Source of the DNA: Paenibacillus xylanexedens
GTDB taxonomy: Bacteria; Bacillota; Bacilli; Paenibacillales; Paenibacillaceae
Length of the DNA stretch: 64,000 bases
Assembly: GCF_007676705.1 (NCBI RefSeq)
Contig: NZ_VEBF01000003.1
Location: 706,691 to 770,690, forward strand
Reading direction: 5' to 3'
Position 1 is the first letter of the stretch, and every line of letters starts with the position of its first letter. Shown here in pieces: positions 44,751 through 53,420 of the stretch. The notes below the pieces were generated by a model that ran no database searches, was not told the DNA's origin, and saw only the letters and a list, made by a program, of their open reading frames with translations. Made by a program: the position numbers and the translations under genes.

Positions 44751-45625
44751 TTCGATTTTTTGGCCCCTTTCGACCCTTTTCCAGAGACGGTCGCTTTGCC
44801 ACCGTTTTTGCGTTTAGCTCCATTTTTGGAAGAGCTATTCTGCTTCACGTTGACCTCAGCCACGATTTTATCATTATTCCGGTAAAGGAAATAGTTTTGC
44901 ACGATCGTGTAGATGTTACTGTAGAACCAGTACAGCGGAAGTGCTGCCGGGAACTGATAAGACATCACGAAGATCAAAATTGGGTATACCCACAGCATAA
45001 ACTGCATCGGACCAACTTGCTGTGCAGGGTTCATACGCATCATCATCCACGTTTGAATGAATGTTGTAATGGCAGCCAGCACTGGCAAAATAAACAGGTG
45101 ATCCGGTTCCCCGAGCTGGAGCCACAAGAAGTCATGTGTTCTCAGACTGGAGTTTCCGTAAATTGAGTTATAAAGTGCGATGTAAATCGGCATCTGAATC
45201 AGAAGTGGCAGACAACCCGCCATCGGATTAACTTTGTTCTCCTGAAACAACTTCATTGTTTCTTGCTGAACTTTCTCAGGTGTATCTTTAAACTTGGCTT
45301 GAATCTCCTTCAGCTGCGGCTGAATCGCCTGCATGGCTTTGGAGCTACGGACCTGCTTCATTGTTAATGGTAAAATCAATGTCCGTACAATAAGCACCAT
45401 CACGAGGACAGCTAGTCCATATTCGCCGCTAAACCATTCTGCGAACGTATCGAGTGCATAAGAGAACCAGTAAACTACATTACTTTGCCAGAATGAATCA
45501 CTATTCTTCAGATCTTCCGTAGTAACCCCGGCTCCCTGTGGAGTACATCCGGCGAGTATAGTGACCATTGCAATGACTGCAATGAGGAGAATCCACTTCC
45601 CCTTTGATGTCTTCAATCGCGACAC
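44747..45625 (-). CDS. yidC: Membrane protein insertase YidC (SpoIIIJ/OxaA1)
   Basis: YidC inserts membrane proteins alone or with SecYEG. A lipoprotein signal with Cys27 (TILAGC) precedes five membrane segments; MLVIVRTLILPLTMKQVRSSKAM contains the conserved groove arginine. Also visible are NPMAGCLPLLIQMPI and a basic tail rich in Lys (to residue 292). The GTG start has GAGGGG upstream. It is between rnpA and jag in the canonical order. Confidence 0.96.
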   Translation of the reverse strand: MSRLKTSKGKWILLIAVIAMVTILAGCTPQGAGVTTEDLKNSDSFWQSNVVYWFSYALDTFAEWFSGEYGLAVLVMVLIVRTLILPLTMKQVRSSKAMQAIQPQLKEIQAKFKDTPEKVQQETMKLFQENKVNPMAGCLPLLIQMPIYIALYNSIYGNSSLRTHDFLWLQLGEPDHLFILPVLAAITTFIQTWMMMRMNPAQQVGPMQFMLWVYPILIFVMSYQFPAALPLYWFYSNIYTIVQNYFLYRNNDKIVAEVNVKQNSSSKNGAKRKNGGKATVSGKGSKGAKKSK

Positions 45626-45699
45626 TTCATAACCCCTCTCTTAACCATTCCATTCCACCGTAAATCATACCATAATTAGGAGGACAAATAAACCGAAGC

Positions 45700-46050
45700 T
45701 TACCGCTTGCCCGACTTCAAAAGAGAGCCTTTGCGCATCGCATGTAGCAGGCTTTTTTCCATCTCTTTATAGGGCATGTCCAGTGCACCTTTTCTGACGA
45801 TGAAAATCAGATCCATCTGCGTGACAATCTCATGCTCATGATGACGAACAATTTCCTTAATCATGCGTCTCATCCGGTTGCGTACGACAGCGTTTCCGAT
45901 TTTCTTGCTGCATGATACACCCACCCGGAATTGTTCCGTATCTTTACGGCGACAGCCATACACCACGAATTGATGATTGGCAAACGATTTCCCATACCGG
46001 TATACGCGGCTAAAGTCCGCCCGGTTTCGTAGACGCAGTCTTTTATACAC
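45700..46050 (-). CDS. rnpA: Ribonuclease P protein component
   Basis: RnpA assists the catalytic RNA in trimming tRNA 5' ends. The 116-residue protein contains RLRNRADFSRVYRYGKSFAN, VGVSCSKKIGNAVVRNR and RRMIKEIVR, the conserved RNR motif. It starts at GTG. It is separated from rpmH by 359 bases, more than usual. Confidence 0.97.
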   Translation of the reverse strand: MYKRLRLRNRADFSRVYRYGKSFANHQFVVYGCRRKDTEQFRVGVSCSKKIGNAVVRNRMRRMIKEIVRHHEHEIVTQMDLIFIVRKGALDMPYKEMEKSLLHAMRKGSLLKSGKR

Positions 46051-46373
46051 GGCGCTTCTCCTTGCTGTTCTCCACCATTGTTATTGACGGAGGCCTCATT
46101 ACTGATTTAGTATAGGCTTTCTTGAATAACGGTAAACCGTCTTGACGACAACTCATTTGAGATGTTTGTTGGTCGGTCATTTAAACCGAGCAAACATTCA
46201 TCCTGGATGATTGCAGATCCAGCTATTTCAACTAAACCAGCATTCATCCTTATATAAGGTAAGTTTTCGAAAATGGAAAACTCACTTAACATACATAGAT
46301 GTGTATTCAGGACTTTTTCGCAGACCATTCAGACCTGATCTGTACCAGCATCCAGTCTGAAATGACCCAAATT
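46051..46373. other. Spacer between rnpA and rpmH
   Basis: I see no convincing gene. An AGTTTTC/GAAAACT inverted repeat lies near 46262-46283. A minus-strand frame at 46107-46328 lacks a ribosome site and any recognisable pattern. The rpmH terminator at the right edge means rnpA probably has its own promoter here. Confidence 0.5.
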
Positions 46374-46402
46374 AAGAAAAAAAAGACCACCTCGGTGGTC
46401 TT
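46374..46402 (-). terminator. Terminator of rpmH
   Basis: AAGACCACC pairs with GGTGGTCTT around CGA-type bases, followed by nine T on the minus strand directly after the rpmH stop. Confidence 0.93.
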
Positions 46403-46409
46403 CAATGCA

Positions 46410-46544
46410 TTAAGCACTCAGGTTTTTACGGCCTTTAAGGCGACGTGCGGCCAAAATTTTACGGCCGTTGCTCGTGCTCATTCTTTTCCGGAAACCATGA
46501 ACTTTTTTACGTTTACTAACGTTCGGTTTGAATGTAGGTCTCAA
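46410..46544 (-). CDS. rpmH: 50S ribosomal protein L34
   Basis: The 44-residue protein reads MRPTFKPNVSKRKKVHGF, then RKRMSTSNGRKILAARR and LKGRKNLSA, matching L34 along its whole length. The start is TTG at 46544 with GGAGG nine bases upstream; no ATG is available in frame. A terminator follows at once. Confidence 0.97.
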   Translation of the reverse strand: MRPTFKPNVSKRKKVHGFRKRMSTSNGRKILAARRLKGRKNLSA

Positions 46545-46617
46545 TGTATTGCACCTCCTCACAAGGAAATACTTATGTGATGAATCACTTTCATCTTCAC
46601 AGAAAACACCTTTATAT

Positions 46618-46646
46618 ATTTAACCATGATCACCTGGAAAAGTCAA
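46618..46646 (-). promoter_or_regulatory. rpmH promoter
   Basis: Minus-strand TTGACT (46641-46646), a 17-base spacer and TTAAAT (46618-46623) lie about 75 bases before rpmH. Confidence 0.65.
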
Positions 46647-46761
46647 CTGTAAGGCTCGAGGCTTCTCCCTCTTTTATATACGTTCTCCATCCCACCCAAA
46701 ATAATGACCACAGTCCGTTCACTTTATTATCATTACCAAGCCTCGAAGATAGCTCCAAAAG

Positions 46762-46876
46762 TTATCCCCAGACCCTGATTAGATCACGATATTACAGCTA
46801 TAATAGTTATCCACACCCTCTAATACCGGCTATATCCTTCATTACACCCTGTTTAAAGTTATTCACATGTGGATAA
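46762..46876. promoter_or_regulatory. DnaA-box cluster upstream of rpmH
   Basis: Four boxes: TTATCCCCA (46762-46770, one mismatch), TTATCCACA (46807-46815, perfect), TTATTCACA (46859-46867, one mismatch) and TGTGGATAA (46868-46876, perfect, opposite strand and abutting the previous one). In B. subtilis such boxes in the rpmH-dnaA interval are part of oriC. Confidence 0.85.
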
Positions 46877-46975
46877 TGATTATAGGCTTCCTGTATAGTT
46901 GAATTCTGATCAGGTTGTATCCGCTTCAATTAAGGTTTACAAGCTTTTGAGAAAGGTGTAGGATAAAAATCACAT

Positions 46976-47020
46976 CTTGTATACAAGTAGTCCTTTGAAA
47001 AAAACATTAGCAGTTATAAT
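46976..47020 (+). promoter_or_regulatory. GntR-type operator and promoter region of gntR
   Basis: CTTGTATACAAG (46976-46987) is a perfect palindrome identical to the core of the B. subtilis gnt operator. A TATAAT hexamer lies at 47015-47020; its -35 is weak. A second TATGAT lies near 47075 and an AGTAAT/ATTACT repeat at about 47084-47101. Confidence 0.75.
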
Positions 47021-47122
47021 GCATACTACAGACGATGGATTGAGCTGAAATGTCCAGTCCGCAAAATAGTTATGCTATGATCAGTAATGAACTGATTACT
47101 TATTAATAGGAGCGTTAGCCAT

Positions 47123-47797
47123 ATGCTATTTCCTTCTTCCTGGCTTCAAGGAGCTTCCCGTGGTGAAGCCATTGCCTGCGAATTAAGGCTGCGGATCATC
47201 AGCGGTACCCTTCGACCTGGAGAGATTTTGTCGGAAAATCGAATTGCGGCTGATTTTGACAGCAGTCGTTCACCTGTCCGTGAAGCGTTAAGAACTTTGT
47301 CCAATGAAGGTCTTATTCGGCTAGAACGTATGGGTGTCGTTGTCCTGGGACTACGAATCAAGGATGTCGAAGAATTGTATGATGTCCGTTTCCTGATTGA
47401 AAGCTTTGTGCAGCAGCGACTCGCAGGCGATGTTCCAGATTCGTTGATCACCCAGTTGCGTAACGTGATCGACAAAATGCAACTCGCTGGCCGACATCAG
47501 GACGCCGTCGAATTTGCCTATCAGGATCTCGTTTTCCACGAAACCATCATTGAAGCTGCTCAGCATTCCCGTATTTCACATCTATGGAACAGTATTCGAT
47601 ATGTTGTGATGACCGTCATGCTGCTCACGACGCGCAGAGTATTTGTTCAAGGCGAGCAGAAAGTAAGCGCTGTAATTGAGAAACACCGTTTGCTCGTTGA
47701 AGCACTCGAATCCGGTGACCAAATGCTCATTCAGGCTGGAGTTCGCACATATTTCCAAGATTCAGGCAAAACCCTGCACGAAAGCTTTCACTCCTAA
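47123..47797 (+). CDS. gntR: GntR-family transcriptional repressor of the gluconate operon
   Basis: A 224-residue FadR-subfamily regulator. The winged helix (about 10-75) shows LRLRIISGTLRPGEILSENRIA and SRSPVREALRTLSNEGLI. A helical FCD effector domain follows (about 85-215) with VRFLIESFVQQRL and FHETIIEAAQHSRI; His and Asp residues there usually bind a metal with the gluconate ligand. AGGAG precedes the ATG. It is first of gntR-gntP-gntK, and matching operators precede both gntR and gntP. Confidence 0.92.
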   Translation: MLFPSSWLQGASRGEAIACELRLRIISGTLRPGEILSENRIAADFDSSRSPVREALRTLSNEGLIRLERMGVVVLGLRIKDVEELYDVRFLIESFVQQRLAGDVPDSLITQLRNVIDKMQLAGRHQDAVEFAYQDLVFHETIIEAAQHSRISHLWNSIRYVVMTVMLLTTRRVFVQGEQKVSAVIEKHRLLVEALESGDQMLIQAGVRTYFQDSGKTLHESFHS

Positions 47798-47835
47798 TGG
47801 TGCAAGGCGTTTGCAATCATATCCGTCGTGAATGA

Positions 47836-47864
47836 TTGCGGTTTAACTTGTCGACAAGTATACA
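47836..47864 (+). promoter_or_regulatory. gntP promoter with GntR operator in its spacer
   Basis: TTGCGG (47836-47841), a 17-base spacer and TATACA (47859-47864). The palindrome CTTGTCGACAAG (47847-47858) fills the spacer, so a bound repressor would block polymerase. It shares CTTGT-NN-ACAAG with the site before gntR. Confidence 0.82.
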
Positions 47865-48007
47865 AAATGCGATTTTATTTTAGTTTTGGGCATGATAAAG
47901 CTACATTTTCACCAACACCTCTTCTGCAGTACTGACATGAATACAGTTGATGAAGTTAATCTCACTTGTAAGCGTTCTATATCAGAAATAAAGGAGCACA
48001 CCACATC

Positions 48008-49369
48008 ATGAGCACTCTTTTTGGACTATCCCATAATGCAACATTATTGGTCTGGACATTAATTGCGATCGTTTTTCTGATCGTCTTGATCTCCAAATAT
48101 AAATGGAATCCCTTTATCACCCTTTTGTTATCCGCATTAATGCTCGGTTTGCTGACAGGCATGAAACCTGCCGATGTGATCTCTTCCATTACTGGGGGAC
48201 TCGGCGGCACACTTGGAACCATCGCAATTGTTATTGCCCTCGGTACGATGCTCGGTAAGATGATGGCCGAATCTGGCGGTGCCGAGCGCATTGCAACTAC
48301 ATTGGTCGATCGGTTTGGTGTGAAACGTGTGCACTGGGCCATGATGATTGTTGGATTTATTGTCGGTATTCCTGTTTTCTTCGAAGTGGGCGTTATTTTG
48401 ATGATCCCCATCATTTTCACCGTTGCGCGTAAAACCAACATGTCATTGCTGCAGATTGGTATCCCCATTTTGGCAGGTCTATCGACTGTACACGGTTTGG
48501 TTCCACCGCATCCGGCGCCAATGATTGCAATTGAAGCCTTCAGCGCAGATCTGGGTAAAACCATTTTGTACTCCCTTATTGTTGGTATTCCTACAGCGAT
48601 AATTGCAGGTCCTTTGTTTGGTAAATTTATTGGCAAAAGAATACACACCGAACCGCCAGCTGAACTGGCTGAACAATTCGCAACCAAAACAAACAGCAAC
48701 ATGCCTGGGTTCGGTATTACCCTGTTTACCATATTGCTGCCGGTCATTCTGATGTTAATCGGTTCAATAGCGAGCATCATTGACCCAAATGCTACGAGCG
48801 GCTTCACCGTTTTCAGTGAATTTATCGGCCATGAGATCATTGCCCTGCTGATTTCTGTCGTATTTGCTCTCTTTTCACTCGGCTTCACACGTGGATTCAC
48901 CAAACATGATATTTCTCGCTTCACCAGTGAATGTCTGGCGCCTACGGCGACCATTATTCTCATTATTGGCGGAGGGGGTGCCTTCAAACAGGTATTGATC
49001 AATAGTGGTGTAGGTAACGCCATTGCTGAAGTCGCTACCCATGCCAACATTAACGTGATTTTGTTTGCCTGGCTTGTTGCGGCGCTTATTCGTGTAGCTA
49101 CCGGTTCAGCAACCGTAGCCATGACAACAGCCGCTGGTATTGTCGCTCCAGTCCTTGCACTCACACCAGGGGCCAATATTGAGCTGGTTGTACTCGCCAC
49201 AGGCGCAGGGTCACTCATCTTGTCCCATGTGAACGATGCAGGATTCTGGATGATCAAAGAATTCTTTAATATGAGCGTCGCCCAAACATTGAAAACGTGG
49301 ACCGTTATGGAAACACTATTATCCGTGGTGGGACTGATCTTTATTTTGCTGCTAAGTACAGTATTATAA
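48008..49369 (+). CDS. gntP: Gluconate:H+ symporter GntP
   Basis: A 453-residue GntP-family permease with about 12-14 membrane segments. Typical blocks: WNPFITLLLSALMLGLLTGM, GTIAIVIALGTMLGKMMAESGG, HWAMMIVGFIVGIPVFFEVG, TVHGLVPPHPAPM and TGSATVAMTTAAGIVAPVL. AAAGGAG precedes the ATG. It is followed after 67 bases by gntK. Confidence 0.95.
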   Translation: MSTLFGLSHNATLLVWTLIAIVFLIVLISKYKWNPFITLLLSALMLGLLTGMKPADVISSITGGLGGTLGTIAIVIALGTMLGKMMAESGGAERIATTLVDRFGVKRVHWAMMIVGFIVGIPVFFEVGVILMIPIIFTVARKTNMSLLQIGIPILAGLSTVHGLVPPHPAPMIAIEAFSADLGKTILYSLIVGIPTAIIAGPLFGKFIGKRIHTEPPAELAEQFATKTNSNMPGFGITLFTILLPVILMLIGSIASIIDPNATSGFTVFSEFIGHEIIALLISVVFALFSLGFTRGFTKHDISRFTSECLAPTATIILIIGGGGAFKQVLINSGVGNAIAEVATHANINVILFAWLVAALIRVATGSATVAMTTAAGIVAPVLALTPGANIELVVLATGAGSLILSHVNDAGFWMIKEFFNMSVAQTLKTWTVMETLLSVVGLIFILLLSTVL

Positions 49370-49436
49370 ATCGAGTCTCTATAGTAGAAAGAAAAATAAA
49401 ATCTTATTGCTTTCTGGAGAAAGAAGGATTAAATAC

Positions 49437-50984
49437 ATGAACAACTACATGATCGGAATCGATATCGGTACCACCAGTACCAAGTCTGTGTTGTTTACCG
49501 AGCAGGGCTCCGTCGTCAGTACCTCAACACAGGAATATCCTCTGTATACACCTGCACCCGATGTTGCTGAGCAGGACCCCGAAGAGATTGTACAGGCGGC
49601 CCTCCGCTCTGTGCGAGGGGTCATGGATCAGAGCGGTATTGCTGCCGAGCAGATCCTGTTCGTATCCTGCAGCTCGGCTATGCATAGCGTCATTGCCATG
49701 GACCGGGACGGCAAACCCTTAACTCGTTGCATTACCTGGGCGGATAATCGAAGTGCAGCATGGTCTGCTCAGCTCCAAGAGAATGGTTTGGGACATCGCA
49801 TCTATCTGCGTACAGGTACTCCCATCCATCCGATGTCACCTTTGACCAAATTGATGTGGCTGCGCCATGATGAACCTGAACTTTTCGAGCGCACAGCCAA
49901 ATTTATTTCTATTAAAGAATATCTGTTCTTCCGTCTATTTGGACAATATGTGGTTGATCATTCCATCGCTTCATGTACAGGCTTGCTCAATCTGGAACAA
50001 CTGGACTGGGACGCGGAGGCCCTTGAGGTTGCAGGTATTACACCAGAACACCTATCGAAGCTCGTACCCACAACACATATATTAGAAGGAATGAATACCG
50101 AATCGGCTGAAAAAATGGCTCTCTCCCCCTCCACGCCCTTCGTTATTGGCGCAAGTGATGGGGTTTTATCCAATCTCGGCGTAAACGCCATTGAACCAGG
50201 TGTTGTCGCAGCAACCATCGGAACCAGTGGTGCCATTCGAACTGTCGTTGACCGTCCAGTTACCGACCCCAAAGGTCGAACATTCTGTTACGCCCTCACA
50301 GAAAATCTTTGGGTCCTTGGGGGACCTGTGAATAACGGTGGCATGCTGTTTCGTTGGGTGCGGGATGAATTCGCTGCGTCTGAAGTGGAGACAGCAAAAC
50401 GACTCGGCATCAATTCCTATGATGTACTGACCAAGATTGCCGAACGTGTCCCGCCTGGCTCGGAAGGACTTCTGTTTCATCCGTACCTTTCAGGCGAACG
50501 TGCCCCTTTATGGAATCCGGATGCCCGCGGTTCCTTTTTCGGCCTAACACTCCATCATCAGAAAGAGCATATGATTCGTGCTGTCCTGGAAGGGGTTATT
50601 TTCAACCTATATACGGTACTGCTGGCTATGGAAGAACAGATTGGGCAACCTACCTCCATTCAAGCCACAGGTGGGTTTGCACGTTCTCCTCTCTGGCGCC
50701 AGATGATGTCCGATATCTTCAATCAGGAAGTTGTTGTGCCCGAGAGCTTCGAAAGTTCCTGTCTGGGTGCCGTCGTGCTTGGTCTGTACGCTACTGGAAG
50801 AATTGACTCACTTCATGCCGTTTCTTCCATGGTGGGTACAACGCATCGACATACCCCTGTCAAGGAGAATGCTGCACTTTACCAGGAGCTGCTGCCCATC
50901 TTCATTCGGATCTCTCGCAAACTGGAAGAGGAATATGCTGATATCGCTGAATTCCAGCGCAAGATGTCCTTTGACCGTCCCTAA
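49437..50984 (+). CDS. gntK: Gluconate kinase (FGGY family)
   Basis: A 515-residue sugar kinase making 6-phosphogluconate. The N-terminal phosphate loop is IGIDIGTTSTKSVLF, with CITWADNRSAAWSAQL and, in the C-terminal half, GVVAATIGTSGAIRT, HPYLSGERAPLWNPDARGSF and QATGGFARSPLWRQMMSD. The context with gntR and gntP makes gluconate the likely substrate. The ATG at 49437 has GAAGGA upstream; a TTG ten codons earlier lacks one. A gntZ (6-phosphogluconate dehydrogenase) gene, present in the B. subtilis operon, is absent. Confidence 0.92.
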   Translation: MNNYMIGIDIGTTSTKSVLFTEQGSVVSTSTQEYPLYTPAPDVAEQDPEEIVQAALRSVRGVMDQSGIAAEQILFVSCSSAMHSVIAMDRDGKPLTRCITWADNRSAAWSAQLQENGLGHRIYLRTGTPIHPMSPLTKLMWLRHDEPELFERTAKFISIKEYLFFRLFGQYVVDHSIASCTGLLNLEQLDWDAEALEVAGITPEHLSKLVPTTHILEGMNTESAEKMALSPSTPFVIGASDGVLSNLGVNAIEPGVVAATIGTSGAIRTVVDRPVTDPKGRTFCYALTENLWVLGGPVNNGGMLFRWVRDEFAASEVETAKRLGINSYDVLTKIAERVPPGSEGLLFHPYLSGERAPLWNPDARGSFFGLTLHHQKEHMIRAVLEGVIFNLYTVLLAMEEQIGQPTSIQATGGFARSPLWRQMMSDIFNQEVVVPESFESSCLGAVVLGLYATGRIDSLHAVSSMVGTTHRHTPVKENAALYQELLPIFIRISRKLEEEYADIAEFQRKMSFDRP

Positions 50985-51015
50985 TTCATCAATCCATACG
51001 TAGTCTCTGCACCAA

Positions 51016-51069
51016 AAAAGAGGTTGTCGCCCAAAACCAGAAATCGGTTTTGGGCGACAACCTCTTTTA
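51016..51069. terminator. Strong terminator after gntK
   Basis: A perfect stem of about 22 pairs (AAAGAGGTTGTCGCCCAAAA and its complement) around AGAAATC ends in TTTT on the plus strand and has A/T runs on both sides, so it can act both ways. It insulates dnaA from the gnt operon. Confidence 0.95.
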
Positions 51070-51417
51070 ATATAAATTCATAAAGTATCCATTGGATTCA
51101 TATCATACATTCATATCTTCTACCTCAATATTGAGCATCAACTGACCTCTTGATTCCTGATAATTCACATTCCAGATGTCATAAAATGAATTCCTCTTTG
51201 TCCATTATTCCTCTACTTCGACGATCGCAGAACGCCATCTTTTCAGAAGCCACATCACTTCTCTACTTTAACAGATACGCATAAGTTGATTACGCGCTCC
51301 GCCTCCCACCCTGATTCTGAATTCGTGAATTTCCCCTTACTCGTTTGGCAAGAAAAACAAGAGGGACAGAGGTAACTCTATTTCCAATCTCGATCATGCT
51401 CCATTTTCAATTCACGG

Positions 51418-51722
51418 TTATCCACAGACAGGTTATTCACAAACGAAGAATACTTTTACACACAATTTGGCATCATTTGACGGATAACCTGTGTATAAAA
51501 CATTTTTGGTTTTTAGGTCTTTCTGTCGAAAATTAAACAGTTTATAAACAATATATTGTGTTGTGACTAAAAATTATACACAAGTTATTGAATTTGTGGA
51601 TAAAATCACGCGATACGTTGAAATGCGGGGTTTCTTTTGCTATGATTGTATTACTTTTGGATGTGAATATGTGATCTGACCCATAATATTATCAACAGCC
51701 TGTGGATAAAGTTGTGAACAAT
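51418..51722. promoter_or_regulatory. DnaA-box cluster upstream of dnaA (oriC)
   Basis: Perfect boxes: TTATCCACA at 51418-51426, TGTGGATAA at 51595-51603 and 51701-51709. One-mismatch boxes: TTATTCACA 51433-51441, TGTGTATAA 51490-51498, TTATACACA 51574-51582, TTATCAACA 51690-51698; weaker TGTGAATAT 51662-51670 and TGTGAACAA 51714-51722. The density marks the upstream origin region. 51070-51417 shows neither a gene nor boxes. Confidence 0.9.
51618..51646 (+). promoter_or_regulatory. dnaA promoter
   Basis: TTGAAA (51618-51623), a 17-base spacer ending TGC, and TATGAT (51641-51646). DnaA boxes lie on both sides, so DnaA probably represses its own promoter. Confidence 0.8.
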
Positions 51723-51853
51723 TTTCCGTTGTTCATACTTTTTTTGTTTTCGACCTGCGGGGGTTTGGGGATAAATTCAACAATATATCTCGTATTTCGA
51801 CACTGCATCATGGCTTAAGCCACACTTGGAACATGTAAAAGGAGTGACAGTCT

Positions 51854-53200
51854 GTGGACAGCCATACTTCTGATTTATGGCAGCAAATTTTATCAATCAT
51901 ACAAAACAAACTCAGCAAACCCAGCTTTGACACTTGGTTCAAAGCAACCAAAGCAACGAAGCTGAATGACCGTTCAATCGTCATTTCCGCACCAACTACG
52001 TTTGCCGTCGAATGGCTGGAGAGCCGTTACACCAAATTGGTTGGCTCGACGGTATACGAGCTGCTTGGCAAACAAGTCGATGTGAAATTTGTCATCGAAG
52101 AGAACAAGCCTGCTGAACCCGACCCGCAACTGCCGGCACCAACGCCTACAGTTGTACAGGAAGAAGCGGTTCTCAGCATGCTGAATCCGAAATATACGTT
52201 CGATACATTTGTCATCGGGCCGGGCAACCGTTTTGCCCATGCCGCATCGCTGGCGGTCGCTGAAGCGCCCGCCAAAGCTTACAATCCTCTCTTTCTGTAT
52301 GGAGGAGTAGGTCTCGGTAAAACTCACTTGATGCATGCGATCGGACATTACGTTCTGGAGCATGATCCGGGCAGCAAAGTCGTTTATTTGTCGTCTGAGA
52401 AATTCACGAACGAATTCATTAACTCGATCCGTGACAACCGCGGAGAGAGCTTCCGTAACAAATACCGGAGCGTCGACATTCTGCTCATTGATGATATTCA
52501 GTTCTTGGCGGGAAAAGAATCGACACAAGAGGAATTTTTCCATACGTTTAATGCGCTGCATGAGGAACGGAAGCAGATCATCATCTCCAGCGACAGACCA
52601 CCGAAGGAAATTCCGACACTGGAAGAACGACTTCGTTCTCGCTTTGAATGGGGGTTAATTACGGATATCCAGCCTCCAGATTTGGAGACAAGAATCGCTA
52701 TTTTGCGTAAGAAAGCACGTGCGGAAAACCTGGATATTCCGAATGAAGCGATGATGTATATCGCCAACCAGATTGACACCAACATACGTGAACTGGAAGG
52801 CGCACTGATTCGCGTTGTTGCTTATTCTTCGCTGACTAATCAAGATGTAACCACTCATCTGGCAGCTGAAGCACTGAAGGATATCATTCCTTCGAGTCGT
52901 CCCAAAATGATCACTATTCATGACATCCAACAAAAGGTCGGCGAGTACTATAGCCTTAAGCTTGAAGATTTCAAAGCACGGAAACGGACCAAGGCAGTTG
53001 CTTTCCCAAGACAGATTGCCATGTATCTCTCTCGTGAACTGACAGATTTTTCTCTGCCCAAAATTGGAGAAGCATTCGGAGGACGAGATCACACCACTGT
53101 CATACACGCTCACGAAAAAATCTCCCAAGCCATAAAAATCGATCAGGATCTCTATAAAGTTATCAACAACTTAACCGAAAAAATTAAGAATCCAACCTGA
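51854..53200 (+). CDS. dnaA: Chromosomal replication initiator DnaA
   Basis: DnaA binds DnaA boxes and opens the origin. Domain I spans about 1-80. The AAA+ domain shows Walker A LYGGVGLGKTHLMHAI, Walker B LLIDDIQFLAGKESTQEEFF and sensor I ISSDRPPKEIPTLEERLRSR. The DNA-binding domain IV ends with GGRDHTTVIHAHEKI. At 448 residues it is full length. The GTG start has AAAGGAG upstream. Confidence 0.99.
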   Translation: MDSHTSDLWQQILSIIQNKLSKPSFDTWFKATKATKLNDRSIVISAPTTFAVEWLESRYTKLVGSTVYELLGKQVDVKFVIEENKPAEPDPQLPAPTPTVVQEEAVLSMLNPKYTFDTFVIGPGNRFAHAASLAVAEAPAKAYNPLFLYGGVGLGKTHLMHAIGHYVLEHDPGSKVVYLSSEKFTNEFINSIRDNRGESFRNKYRSVDILLIDDIQFLAGKESTQEEFFHTFNALHEERKQIIISSDRPPKEIPTLEERLRSRFEWGLITDIQPPDLETRIAILRKKARAENLDIPNEAMMYIANQIDTNIRELEGALIRVVAYSSLTNQDVTTHLAAEALKDIIPSSRPKMITIHDIQQKVGEYYSLKLEDFKARKRTKAVAFPRQIAMYLSRELTDFSLPKIGEAFGGRDHTTVIHAHEKISQAIKIDQDLYKVINNLTEKIKNPT

Positions 53201-53233
53201 ACAAGTCCCAAGCCTATGCACAACGTATACACA

Positions 53234-53307
53234 TGTGGATAGGCTTGGGTGTACGGGTTTATACCCACTTATCCACATATTCAGTGCCCCTATTACTATT
53301 ATTACTA
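53234..53307 (+). promoter_or_regulatory. dnaA-dnaN intergenic origin element with DnaA-trios
   Basis: TGTGGATAG (53234-53242) and TTATCCACA (53269-53277) are followed by GCCCC (53286-53290) and then CTATTACTATTATTACTA (53290-53307), six consecutive [C/T]TA triplets, i.e. TAG/TAA trios on the other strand. An A/T-rich stretch follows. This is the order of the B. subtilis basal unwinding system, where DnaA strips one strand. Confidence 0.85.
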
Positions 53308-53420
53308 AAAAGATCTTAAAGATATCATCTCCAAAATAGCCATTTCGGAGCTTAGCCTTCGGCCTTTGAAAAACACCTTTTAACACCCCATCACCCAAAA
53401 AATCAGCTAGGAGTGAAACC

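Noticed and set aside
46107..46328. 73-codon minus-strand frame between rnpA and rpmH
   Set aside because: No ribosome site, no family pattern, and it lies in a spacer with an inverted repeat.
47966..47982. CcpA cre-like sequence TTGTAAGCGTTCTATA between the gntP promoter and gntP
   Set aside because: Three mismatches in the conserved positions and only half a palindrome; carbon catabolite control is plausible for gluconate genes but this site is too weak to call.
47977..49257. 426-codon open frame on the minus strand opposite gntP
   Set aside because: The translation is a low-complexity mix of Ala, Ile, Met, Pro, Thr and Ser typical of the antisense of a membrane-protein gene; gntP on the plus strand has clear family motifs and a ribosome site.
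51345..51536. 63-codon plus-strand frame upstream of dnaA
   Set aside because: It runs through DnaA boxes in origin DNA and has no ribosome site or recognisable sequence.
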